From Patescibacteria group bacterium (GTDB lineage: Bacteria > Patescibacteriota > Dojkabacteria > JAKAPS01), in contig JANWIC010000025.1 in assembly GCA_025450075.1 (NCBI GenBank), positions 1 through 45,606 on the forward strand: a DNA stretch of 45,606 nucleotides. Reading direction: 5' to 3'. Positions within the stretch are counted from its first letter, which is position 1, and the number at the start of each line of letters is the position of its first letter. The notes beneath the pieces are model-generated. The model searched no databases. It had not been told where the DNA came from and saw only the letters and a program-made list of their open reading frames with translations. Both the position numbers and the translations under genes were made by a program. Below, piece by piece: positions 29,470-39,127 of the stretch.

Positions 29470-31075
29470 ATGGATACCCAGAGTTTATACACCATCGCAG
29501 TAGATTTAGGGGAACAAATATACGTGTTTGTGCATTTGAAGGAGATAATCCTTCATTTATTGAACTGATTAAGCAAAAAAGTAATATTGATAGTGATCCT
29601 CAAGATCTACTTTTAATGATTGACAATATGATTCAACAAGTAATGGAAAAACTTGGAATTACTTTCATGCAAGTAGATCATATAGGAATTTCAATTCCTG
29701 ATGCGGTCAGCCCTGAAGATGGAATATTATATTTTCCCTCAACATTACTTAAATGGAAGGGAATAAACGTAAGGAAATTCTTTACAGACAAATATCAAGT
29801 TCCTGTATATGTTGAAAATGATGCAAATATGGCAGCACTCGGTGAGTTTCACTTTGGAGCAGGGAAAGGCGCACGTAATTTAATTTATCTCACATTAAGT
29901 ACTGGAATCGGAGCAGGAATTATCATTGATGGGAAACTTTACCGGGGATCAAATGGGTTTGCTGGGGAAATTGGTCAGATGGTATTAGATACTCAAGGAA
30001 AAAATGTCCAAACTGTGGAAAACAGGGTTGTGTTGAAGTGCTTGCTTCAGGTTCAGCAGTAAAATATATGGCAAACGATTCTTCCGATAAAGATTTTCAT
30101 GGAAAAACCGCAGAAGATATTGTGCCTCTTGCAAGGGATGGAAATACTGAAGCAAAATATATAATGAAAAAAGTTTCAAATAATATAGCGATATTGATAA
30201 TGAATTTAATATTCACATTTGATCCAGACACCATTGTTATTGGTGGAGGACTTTCAGAGGCATTTGATATTATTTATCCCTATATAGATGAGTATTTGAA
30301 TGAAAATTTCCCTGAGGAATTCAGGAAAAAATTTAAAATCGTCAAGAATGAATTGGCGGGGGATGTAGGTTTACTTGGATCATTAGGAATTAAAAGCAAA
30401 GGAAGAGATCATACATTAAAGGCTGTCATATTTGACCATGATGGAGTAATGGTATTTTCCGAAAATGCTCATAGACTAGCTTTCACAAATGTTATAAAAA
30501 AACATTTTAATAAGGAATTAACAGATGGTCAATATAAGTTTTTTTTCCAGGGAAGAACTGATCATGATGGATTTAAAAACTACTTGGAGAATATCGGACA
30601 ACCAATTCAAAAAATTGATACTTTAATAAGTGAATCATCTCAGGAGTATATTACTACCTATGCACAAAGAGTTAGTCCAAATATGGAGGCAATAGAATTA
30701 ATAAAAAAGCTTCATGATCTGAATATTCCTATCGGTATAGCAACATCTTCCAGTAGGAGAGAAGTAGAAACGAGTTTACGAGTTTTTAATATTGAAAGGT
30801 GTATTGATACATGCATAACAGCAAATGAAATAGTTCATGGGAAACCCTCTCCAGAGATATATATAATTACAGCAACAAGAATGAACATTCTTCCGGATGA
30901 ATGTTTAATAATTGAAGATACACCCGTAGGAATTACAGCTGCAAAAGAAGCCGGTGCGAAATGTCTTGCAATCACAACCACTCATGCATCTCCACAGTTG
31001 AGTGAAGCAGATTATATCCGAGGAGAACTTAATGAAGATGATATACTTGGAATAATGCAGAGGAAAACTAAATAA
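29470..31075 (+). pseudogene. ROK-family sugar kinase fused to HAD (beta-phosphoglucomutase-like) domain, two frameshifts
   Basis: MDTQSLYTIAVDLG|(G)TNIRVCAFEG ... CPNCGKQGCVEVLASG ... KAVIFDHDGVMVFSENAH; one base missing at the G run 29509-29512 and one at the A run 29999-30004. Confidence 0.85.
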
Positions 31076-31086
31076 TTTTTAAAGTA

Positions 31087-31125
31087 AAAGAATAAAGCTA
31101 CAAAAATACAGTAGCTTTATTCTTT
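31087..31125. terminator. bidirectional hairpin terminator between convergent genes
   Basis: perfect 15-bp inverted repeat AAAGAATAAAGCTAC-N9-GTAGCTTTATTCTTT. Confidence 0.85.
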
Positions 31126-31138
31126 AATTACTAATCTT

Positions 31139-31537
31139 TTACATTGTCACAACAAACCAGTCAACACCGAATTTGTCCTGAAAATCACCGATCATTCCCC
31201 ATGGTTGATCTTCCAGAGGGTGTCCGATTTTTCCACCATTTGAGAGCTTTGTAAATAATTCTCTTGCTTCATCCTTGTTTGTGCATTCTAATGTTGCAAC
31301 CATATTATTCCCTTGTTTAAGTCCTTCTTCTCCTACCATATCTGATCCAAGAAGAACCATATCTTCTTTTTTCAATTGAGCATGGAAAATATTATTCTGC
31401 ATATCAGGTATAAATTGTGCCATTGGAGATTCTCCAACTGTTTGTAAGGATAGTTCTCCACCTAAACATGAATTATAAAATTCAAATGCTTCTTTTGCGT
31501 TTCCATTGAAACGTAAATAAGTATGTATTAATGCCAT
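31139..31537 (-). CDS. PhnB-like VOC family protein
   Basis: HTYLRFNGNAKEAFEFYNSCLGGEL; WGMIGDFQDKFGVDWFV; strong SD GGAGGTGA. Confidence 0.93.
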   Translation of the reverse strand: MALIHTYLRFNGNAKEAFEFYNSCLGGELSLQTVGESPMAQFIPDMQNNIFHAQLKKEDMVLLGSDMVGEEGLKQGNNMVATLECTNKDEARELFTKLSNGGKIGHPLEDQPWGMIGDFQDKFGVDWFVVTM

Positions 31538-31734
31538 ATTCCTTCACCTCCATTATATTTTCTATTTCAATAGTATTTCATTTTATTCAAGAAGTCTATA
31601 ATTTCAAATAGAAAGATTATTTGTTAGATGTTGCTGATATTGCAGCAAGTTTATAAATTGGTATGGGAATATATGTAACAACAAAATATATAATCTTGAC
31701 ATAATTTTTTAATCGAAAGGAGGTGTTAATTAAT

Positions 31735-32466
31735 ATGAGTAAACAAAATAGTCCCCAAAAAATAAAGGCAAGGATTGGAGAAGAGGTTATAGATAATAAT
31801 GGAGAAAAAATTGGATGCATAACTGAATTTTATGCAGTCGAAATGCTGAACATTTTATGTGGGCAGCTGTTAAAACAGGTTTGTTTGGTTTAGTACATCG
31901 AGGTTTTATTTCTCTAACAGAGGCACAAGATTAGGAGATATGTTAAAAATTCCGTATGATAATGATAAGGTAACAAATTCTCCTTCCCTGGATGAAGATC
32001 TTGCTCCAGCAAAAGAAAGAGAACTATACCAATACTATGAATTTTCTCCAACACAGGATCCTTCTCCTAGAGATACAAATTTAGGAAAGAAGAATAGTGG
32101 AAAAGATAAATATAATGACGTGTCATTATTGGAAGAAAGAATAAATGTTGAAAAGCATGAACAAGAAAAACTATTCACTTACATAAATATATTGTAAAAG
32201 ATGAAGTACCTTTTACAATCCCTATATAGCGTGAGGAATTAAGAATAGAAAGAAAACATGGAAAAATAGAAAGCATCAGTGAAAATGCAAAACTTGAAGA
32301 ATCAGATGAAACAATTGTATTAAAAGAAGAAGTTCCGAAAATTACAAAAAATATTGTTGAAAAAGAAAAAGTTTCCTTAGAAAAGAAAAATATTCAGGAT
32401 ACAAAACAAATCACTGAACAGAGAAAACGCGAAGAATTGGATATAGAAAGAAAGAAAAAGCAATAA
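31735..32466 (+). pseudogene. PRC-barrel + DUF2382 (YsnF/AvaK-like) stress protein, multiply disrupted
   Basis: MSKQNSPQKIKARIGEEVIDNNGEKIGCITEFYAVE|DAEHFMWAAVKTGLFGLVHRGFISLTEAQD|GDMLKIPYDNDKVTNSPSLDEDLAPAKERELYQYYEFS...LLEERINVEKHEQE|LHKYIVKDEVPFTIPI*REELRIERK; frameshifts near 31841, 31932, ~32175 and TAG at 32227-32229. Confidence 0.85.
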
Positions 32467-32601
32467 TTATACATAAAAGAATATATTGATGGCTATCGCT
32501 AGCAACAATTATTTATATGTTAGTTATGTTAGTATCCTGCTTTGCAGTAGTATACTAATTAATACCTTTAATTGAATAAAAGTTGAACAATATTATCATT
32601 A

Positions 32602-33144
32602 TTAAAACTGCGTATCAATTAATATTGCTTGAGCTGCATACATTTCATCCCAATACGATGAAGGAATTTTTTCCAGAAGTTCGACATCACTAAATCCCAT
32701 TTTAGAAATATATGATGCAAATGATGAATAAGATAAAGGGTGGGGTACCCAAGTATTTCCATCATCAATATTATATTCTACAATAAGTAATTTTCCATTT
32801 GGTTTTAGAAAATTCTTTATATTTTCAATAAACTGGTCTTTTTCTTCTATATAATGCAATGAATTAGCCATTAAAATTCCATCAAGCATCGGAAGGTGCA
32901 AATCTATTGTGAAGTCCTGTTGAATATAAATTATACTAGTTTTGGGAAATAGCTTCTTAAATTGCTTTTGTTGTGTTTCAAGCCTATGCTGATCCTTATC
33001 TATAGAATAGATAGTTGCATCTTTTCCAGCTAAGTCGCGTAAAGCAAGTGTAAATGCGCCATCACCAGATCCAAGATCAGCCCATACACCACCTTTATTC
33101 CTAATTGCTTTTTGGATAAGATGTACATGATCAGAATGGTTCAT
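32602..33144 (-). CDS. class I SAM-dependent methyltransferase
   Basis: GGVWADLGSGDGAFTLALRD; DGILMANSLHYIEEKDQFI. Confidence 0.92.
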   Translation of the reverse strand: MNHSDHVHLIQKAIRNKGGVWADLGSGDGAFTLALRDLAGKDATIYSIDKDQHRLETQQKQFKKLFPKTSIIYIQQDFTIDLHLPMLDGILMANSLHYIEEKDQFIENIKNFLKPNGKLLIVEYNIDDGNTWVPHPLSYSSFASYISKMGFSDVELLEKIPSSYWDEMYAAQAILIDTQF

Positions 33145-33233
33145 TAAAAATTGGGATAAAAGTATATTTAGATATTATATCCGGGATAAGGGAATTATAC
33201 CATGATTTTTGCATTACGCTTATAAATCTATAA

Positions 33234-33800
33234 TTATTTCCCTATAAAATCTTTCCAAATCTGACTTGGGGTTGGATCTGTTTGTCCGTTATATTTACTT
33301 CTTCCATTCGCTGATCCATAAGGCTTTTCAGCAGGTGTACTGAGTGCTTCATATGAAATCTGGGCTATTCGCATACCCGGATAAATTTTAATGGGTATGT
33401 TTGAGACATTTAACATTTCTAATGTAATATTACCTTTAAAACCTGGATCAATAAAACCTGCTGTTGCATGGATAATTAATCCAAGTCTTCCAATAGAACT
33501 TCGTCCATCAAGTCTTCCAACTAAATCGTCTGGTATTTCTACATACTCACCCGTGTTTCCTAATACAAATTCATGAGGATGCATGATAAAAAAGCCTCCT
33601 TCTTCAACTTCAATCATATTTGTATTATTAATTTTTTGTTTAACATCTAATATTTCATATGCATAATTATGAAATACCAAGAATTTATTTCCAAGGTGAA
33701 GGTCGACACTTGAAGGTTGAATATTATCAAGATTAATTGGGTCGATAATTATTTCTTCTTTTTTTATTCGTTCTTTGATTGTTTTATCTGAAAGAATCAT
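33234..33800 (-). CDS. dcd: dCTP deaminase
   Basis: IQPSSVDLHLGNKF, GRLDGRSSIGRLGL, HATAGFIDPGFKGNITLE. Confidence 0.95.
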   Translation of the reverse strand: MILSDKTIKERIKKEEIIIDPINLDNIQPSSVDLHLGNKFLVFHNYAYEILDVKQKINNTNMIEVEEGGFFIMHPHEFVLGNTGEYVEIPDDLVGRLDGRSSIGRLGLIIHATAGFIDPGFKGNITLEMLNVSNIPIKIYPGMRIAQISYEALSTPAEKPYGSANGRSKYNGQTDPTPSQIWKDFIGK

Positions 33801-33915
33801 AACTCTAGTGTATATGCATCAGAAAAAGATGTAAATATTATGAGAAAACCCCATTATTTACGGGTAAACTAAACGTTAGGGAAATTAAAATTATTCCAAA
33901 TAGTACTATTTGAAA

Positions 33916-34785
33916 TTATTTTAAAAGAGTAATAATCCTATCTAAGTTTTGATATCTTAATTCTTCAGGAAGTCGAGATGCAAGCAAAAGCACACGTTCC
34001 TGTTGAGCTTTATAACTGAGGTCTAATAAAATTAATCCTCCATCAAAATTTTGAGCAAGATAAAGTCTATATGCTAAATCTAAAATATCACAACTCGGCT
34101 GTATTCCTTCTCTCTCTTTTTCCCATAGATAAATTCCAACCCCATCTATAATTAATCTTTCCCTTTCTATTCCCCTTAATTTATAATCAACTCTTCCTGC
34201 AGCAAGTTGTGCTTTAAGTGCATTAATTAATGCTAATGCTTGCTGTTTAAATGTCGATTCTCCTATTACTTCTTGATATAAACTGGAATCGTTTATAACG
34301 TTTGAATGAGATCCAAAACCATTATTTATAGTGGTAGTTATTTTTAATCCTAAAAATTCTACTCGTTGAAGGCCGTCATGCTGATGGCTATCTCCTACAT
34401 GCACATCATCAAAAAATAATATTTTTGTAGGTTGACCACCAAGTTTTTTAATAAATGTATCTAAAACTCCAATAATATTAATTCTCGTTCTATTTTCTTC
34501 AATCCAATAACCTTGTGATTCAGGTAATGTATTCGTTAAAAGATATGGATGCCAGACTTCGAGTGCAATTCTTCCATTTGGCCATTCATTTTGTTCTAAT
34601 GATCTAACCCCAAGTCTCATTAAAATAGCTGCAAAGATTGCATAGGCATTTTGAAGCTCTGGATGATTTTTTCTATACTCCTCTAAATCTACTATTTGGC
34701 CAATATCATTTCCCAAACTATCAGGAACTTCATCAAATCCTGCTAAGGTTCTTAATGATTCGTTTATTGATTGAGTTTCTCCCAT
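33916..34785 (-). CDS. hypothetical protein
   Basis: 289-aa ORF; no family recognised. Confidence 0.6.
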   Translation of the reverse strand: MGETQSINESLRTLAGFDEVPDSLGNDIGQIVDLEEYRKNHPELQNAYAIFAAILMRLGVRSLEQNEWPNGRIALEVWHPYLLTNTLPESQGYWIEENRTRINIIGVLDTFIKKLGGQPTKILFFDDVHVGDSHQHDGLQRVEFLGLKITTTINNGFGSHSNVINDSSLYQEVIGESTFKQQALALINALKAQLAAGRVDYKLRGIERERLIIDGVGIYLWEKEREGIQPSCDILDLAYRLYLAQNFDGGLILLDLSYKAQQERVLLLASRLPEELRYQNLDRIITLLK

Positions 34786-34874
34786 AAATCTAATTTAATT
34801 ATCCAGATTATATCAAAGAAGATAAAGGTTCTAAATACCTGAGAAAATTATAAATAATGGGAAAGAACAAATTA

Positions 34875-34973
34875 TTATATTAATAAGTTATTTTTGATCT
34901 TATTGTTTTTTGACATTTCAACAAGTAGTTTCCGATCTTTAATAATAATCCCTGTGACATTATGTATAGTCAT
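34875..34973 (-). pseudogene. possible Nudix N-terminal remnant
   Basis: MTIHNVTGIIIKDRKLLVEMSKNNKIKNNLLI resembles the first strands of Nudix proteins; short, weak. Confidence 0.25.
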
Positions 34974-35030
34974 AGAAATATTCTATTGTACTGTTTTCGA
35001 ATTGTAAAACTATAAAACGTGATGAGGAAG

Positions 35031-35339
35031 TTATTTCTTGGATTTTTTACTTAACATATATTGAACAGATGGGCTTATTGCTTTATCAGTACGGTGGGTG
35101 CAACCTAACCAGCAACATGGACGTCTCATCCCTTCTTTGAGTTCTGAAACCACTCTTTCAACATGTTGTTTTCTTGTATCTGATCTTTTTACGTACGTTG
35201 TCCAACAAATCCATTCGTTACGGGCAAGAGGAGTAAGATTTTCCCATAAAGCTAATGCTTTTGGATCAGATGTTAAAGCTTTCCGAAGATCCCTAGGAAT
35301 AGTATGTACTGTTCCGCTTGAAATTTTTTTGTTTGCCAT
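35031..35339 (-). CDS. YdeI/OmpD-associated family protein
   Basis: VHTIPRDLRKALTSDPKALALWENLTPLARNEWICWTTYVKRSDTRKQHVER. Confidence 0.9.
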   Translation of the reverse strand: MANKKISSGTVHTIPRDLRKALTSDPKALALWENLTPLARNEWICWTTYVKRSDTRKQHVERVVSELKEGMRRPCCWLGCTHRTDKAISPSVQYMLSKKSKK

Positions 35340-35428
35340 AACGATATTTTATCAAAAAACATCATTGTAGACAAGAAAATCAATGATAGAGTAGGTGGAT
35401 CTAAAATTAAAAAGCATTTTGATGAAAC

Positions 35429-36343
35429 TTAAGATTTCAGATATTCATTTAAGTTATGAATACTCCAATTGTATGCTTTTGGATCAGGTTCTTTGCAGTC
35501 AGCCAACAATAAGCTATAATATACCCTATATATTGATAATACATGGGAGAAAGCTGTCCCATATTTCTTACTTATCAAATCATTTAAATAATCTTTTTCA
35601 ATTTGTGAAACTTCCTGGTATAAATCTAGAAACATAATGACACCTGCAATATCCATTAAATGATCTCCTATACAACTCCACCAGCCAAAGTCAATTACTG
35701 CAGAAATAGTAAGATTTTCATCTACTAACACATTCCCAAAGAAATAGTCTCCATGGACAAGATTTTTTGCAGGATATTGTTGTAATGTATCAATATCATT
35801 CCTAAAATTACTAATAATTTCATCATATGAAATCCCTTCTTCTTGAAGAAATGGCAATATTATATCTTTTTTAGATTGCGATTTTTCTTCAATAAACTCT
35901 TTCCAATTAGTACAATCCACATTACTTAATATAGTTCCGTATGATAATTGATCAAAAAATATGTGAGATAAAGATTCAATCGCTTCAAGATAATTTTGTA
36001 ATAATGCCTTTCTTTGTTCTGCATTTAGTTGCGAATAAACTTTATCTATTGTATTTCCCTTTAATTTCTTTTCAATTAAAAATAACGAATCTTTGAATTC
36101 TCCTATCTCAAGAATTAATGGAGTTTCAAAAGTTAAATGCATTGAATCAACTAACTTAAACAATTGATTCATTTTTTCTACCTCTTTTTTATTCGGACTA
36201 GACTTGAATATTTTTAAAACTTTATCTTCACCATAATTATATACATATGCCTCTCCTCCTTCTCCTATTAAAGGTAAATCAGATACATGAAGTATTGAGA
36301 AAATTCCTTTTATTTTTTCTTGTAATGTATCAGACATATTCAT
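35429..36343 (-). CDS. aminoglycoside phosphotransferase (APH)-family protein
   Basis: LVHGDYFFGNVLVDENLTISAVIDFGWWSCIGDHLMDIAG. Confidence 0.9.
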   Translation of the reverse strand: MNMSDTLQEKIKGIFSILHVSDLPLIGEGGEAYVYNYGEDKVLKIFKSSPNKKEVEKMNQLFKLVDSMHLTFETPLILEIGEFKDSLFLIEKKLKGNTIDKVYSQLNAEQRKALLQNYLEAIESLSHIFFDQLSYGTILSNVDCTNWKEFIEEKSQSKKDIILPFLQEEGISYDEIISNFRNDIDTLQQYPAKNLVHGDYFFGNVLVDENLTISAVIDFGWWSCIGDHLMDIAGVIMFLDLYQEVSQIEKDYLNDLISKKYGTAFSHVLSIYRVYYSLLLADCKEPDPKAYNWSIHNLNEYLKS

Positions 36344-36431
36344 GAGCTTATTATATCAAAAAGAGTAAAGTTATGTTTAGATGATACATTTATATATGAA
36401 TATTTTTGTAGTTAAAATAGACCATTCAAAT

Positions 36432-37979
36432 CTATTTCGCATCCGGTAGTCCCACATTCCAAACATATACATGATATGGAAGAGCTGTATAAGAAGAGTT
36501 ATATGGACCAATTATATGTTCTATACCAGCGAGATATCCTTGAGGTGTAAAGAAATCACTTGTTATAATAAATCTATGTTTTTCAGATGTATGAAACCAT
36601 TCTTCATTAGATAAGAATCGATAACCGACAATATCAGTATTTGATGGATCCACCTGACGTACTGTAATATTCCCATGTGCATACACAGTAATTATGGCGC
36701 TTGCCCAATATTGTCCGTACCCTCTTGTAAGGGAATGTGAAGTAAGATATGATACAACATTCCTTTCGGGTTCAGTATAAGGCTTAATCTGAATTGCATG
36801 ATGGATAAATACAATAATTGAAATGAAAGCTAATCCGATAACTAGGATTGTGTCCAGACGATCAAGAATAATATGTTCAGCAATAACTCTAGCACCTACA
36901 ATTCCTGAAAAAAAGAATAAGGGAAGTAAATACCGAGCATTTGTAATATCGCCTTGGGGATAAGTACTAAAGACAAATGCTAAAAGATCACCCATTGCAG
37001 CAATCCAAAATATTGTTGCGATGTTATCTTTGTCCCAAATAATTGAGAAGTTTTTTAATACTTTCTTTCCCATTACAATAATTCCAACAATAGCTCCAAG
37101 ATAGATTATTCCATGCAATAGGATGAGAGGAGTTGTTTTATCAAATATCGGTTGGCCAAAAATTGGAGAGCCGGATAGATCAAGGATAGAGACTAAAGCC
37201 TGATGCATATTGCCACCAATTAATTCCAGTGGAGCAATGGTCAAAGTGGTGCCAACGATGTGAGTTCCCGTTCTTACTAGATATGCTTCCAGTATATTGG
37301 CAATCATTACCGCACATATTATAAATACAAGTGCTAGAAAATTCCGACTTACTATTTTTCTCGTGTGATATATTCTGACTAAACTAATGATTGTGACAGG
37401 TAATGCTAGAATTGGGAGTGCAAGCGGATCTCCAAGAAAAGCTGCTAATGAAAGCATGAAAAATATAATTAACAAAATGGAAGTCCAAATACGATTTTTC
37501 CTTTGTTGTAAAAAGAGGATATAAAATAAGTAAGCAAGAAGGACAAATAAGATAGTTCCCATATGAATAGGTCCAACAAGAGATTCCTGAGCTAAAAATG
37601 CACCAGGTGTTCCTATAATTGTAATTACTAAAATAAAAGCAAAAACTTTTTCTTTTCCTCTCTTTCCCCATGATGAAAATATACAGCAAAGCAAAACAAC
37701 AAGAGTAAACATAGCAGCAGGTATTATTCCCATGAGTGAAGGAGACAGACCACTTATTTTTTCTGCTATGGCGTAAATGGGTACTTCAGTTGAAATATGA
37801 TTATCAGGTGGCATATACCATCCACGAAGAAACAGATTACCTGATTTCATCGATAGTCCTTCTAAAAGTACTGATGCATTGTCTGAGTTATGGGGAATTG
37901 AGAATGCAATATGCAAATATATGAGAAAAAGGACAATAAAACAACATAAATAGACGAGAATATTCTTGTACCTTTTCAT
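36432..37979 (-). CDS. polytopic membrane protein, possible GT-C glycosyltransferase
   Basis: about 10+ TM helices, NSDNASVLLEG after TM1; start set at MKRYKNIL. Confidence 0.7.
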   Translation of the reverse strand: MKRYKNILVYLCCFIVLFLIYLHIAFSIPHNSDNASVLLEGLSMKSGNLFLRGWYMPPDNHISTEVPIYAIAEKISGLSPSLMGIIPAAMFTLVVLLCCIFSSWGKRGKEKVFAFILVITIIGTPGAFLAQESLVGPIHMGTILFVLLAYLFYILFLQQRKNRIWTSILLIIFFMLSLAAFLGDPLALPILALPVTIISLVRIYHTRKIVSRNFLALVFIICAVMIANILEAYLVRTGTHIVGTTLTIAPLELIGGNMHQALVSILDLSGSPIFGQPIFDKTTPLILLHGIIYLGAIVGIIVMGKKVLKNFSIIWDKDNIATIFWIAAMGDLLAFVFSTYPQGDITNARYLLPLFFFSGIVGARVIAEHIILDRLDTILVIGLAFISIIVFIHHAIQIKPYTEPERNVVSYLTSHSLTRGYGQYWASAIITVYAHGNITVRQVDPSNTDIVGYRFLSNEEWFHTSEKHRFIITSDFFTPQGYLAGIEHIIGPYNSSYTALPYHVYVWNVGLPDAK

Positions 37980-38355
37980 AAATATAAAGCAATACATGGG
38001 ATCATACGCGATATATCTGGACAAATCAAGTCGTATTACTTATGAGAAGGATGATTTTTAGTATTTATTTTATACCAGATTCATTAAATACTAGAAGAGA
38101 CTTATCTTTCGTAAATAAAAGGTTTGACGAAATGAAAGGATGAAATACAATCTCCATGTTGAACTTTCCATTCAAATGATTCTCATCTACTATTTGAGCA
38201 AGAATACGATTTTGTTATCATCATGTGCAAATTTCAATACATTATAGCAGAGGTTGATGAAACAAACTAAATAGGAAAAAATTAGTACATTTAAGACAAT
38301 AATTTGTTGACTTATACATAAGATCTCTTTACAATTAATTCATTATAATTCAAAA

Positions 38356-38739
38356 ATGACAGAAGAATCTAATCATTTCGAAATCCCATCCACATGTATT
38401 CTTCACATTGCTTCGAAAGATGATTGGGAACAAGCTATGAGAGAGGGGGAATATCGGGTTAAATCATTAACAACTCAAGGTTTTATACACTTTTCACTTC
38501 CTTCACAACTTATCGAAGTTGCGAATTATCTTTATGTTGGAAGAAATGATCTAGTCCTTTTATATGTAGATGAAGAAAGAATAAAAGATGGAATTCGATA
38601 TGAAAAGCCAGAAGGAGTAGATGAAGCATATCCTCATCTATATAACCCTTTACCTTTAGTTGCTGTAGTAGGGGTTAGTGAATTTTTACCTGGAGAAGGT
38701 GGTTTATTTACTCTTCCAGATAATCTAAAAGAACCATAA
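38356..38739 (+). CDS. DUF952 domain protein
   Basis: ILHIASKDDWEQAMREGEYRVKSLTTQGFIHFSLPSQL; RYEKPEGVDEAYPHLYNPLPLVAVV. Confidence 0.92.
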   Translation: MTEESNHFEIPSTCILHIASKDDWEQAMREGEYRVKSLTTQGFIHFSLPSQLIEVANYLYVGRNDLVLLYVDEERIKDGIRYEKPEGVDEAYPHLYNPLPLVAVVGVSEFLPGEGGLFTLPDNLKEP

Positions 38740-38845
38740 TTTTTGGATCAAGTACAATTAAAAGTAGGTAACTCGAGTTATTATTCCAAACATTATCCCA
38801 TTGCTGTTGGAATTATTTTTAAGAAATAAGATGATACAATTGTAC

Positions 38846-39109
38846 TTATATAGTTGTTTCTAAACATTGATCATCCTTATTTGGTTCAGACTCAAACTCA
38901 GTTGTTACATGAGTAATTGTATATCTATCTTTTAACCTTGCTTTTAAAGATTAAATGATACAACTTGTAAAGCTTATAGTGATATTATCTATAAGAATAT
39001 GTGAGGAGAGAGCATATTGGTCACTTGAGATAGTCCAAATATGAAGATCATGTACATCTTCAATCCCATTTATTTTTAATATGTCCTTTCTAACATCTTC
39101 TTTCGATGC
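38846..39109 (-). pseudogene. CDF cation efflux transporter, C-terminal remnant
   Basis: ASKEDVRKDILKINGIEDVHDLHIWTISSDQYALSSHILIDNITISFTSCII*SLKARLKDRYTITHVTTEFESEPNKDDQCLETTI*; TM domain missing, in-frame TAA. Confidence 0.8.
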
Positions 39110-39127
39110 ATTGGTTTATGGATTTAG

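Noticed and set aside
38024-38024. ORF-track upstream start (MSRYIAYDP...) of the 530-aa membrane protein
   Set aside because: That start is a non-ATG codon; MKRYKNIL at 37979 followed directly by a TM helix is more plausible
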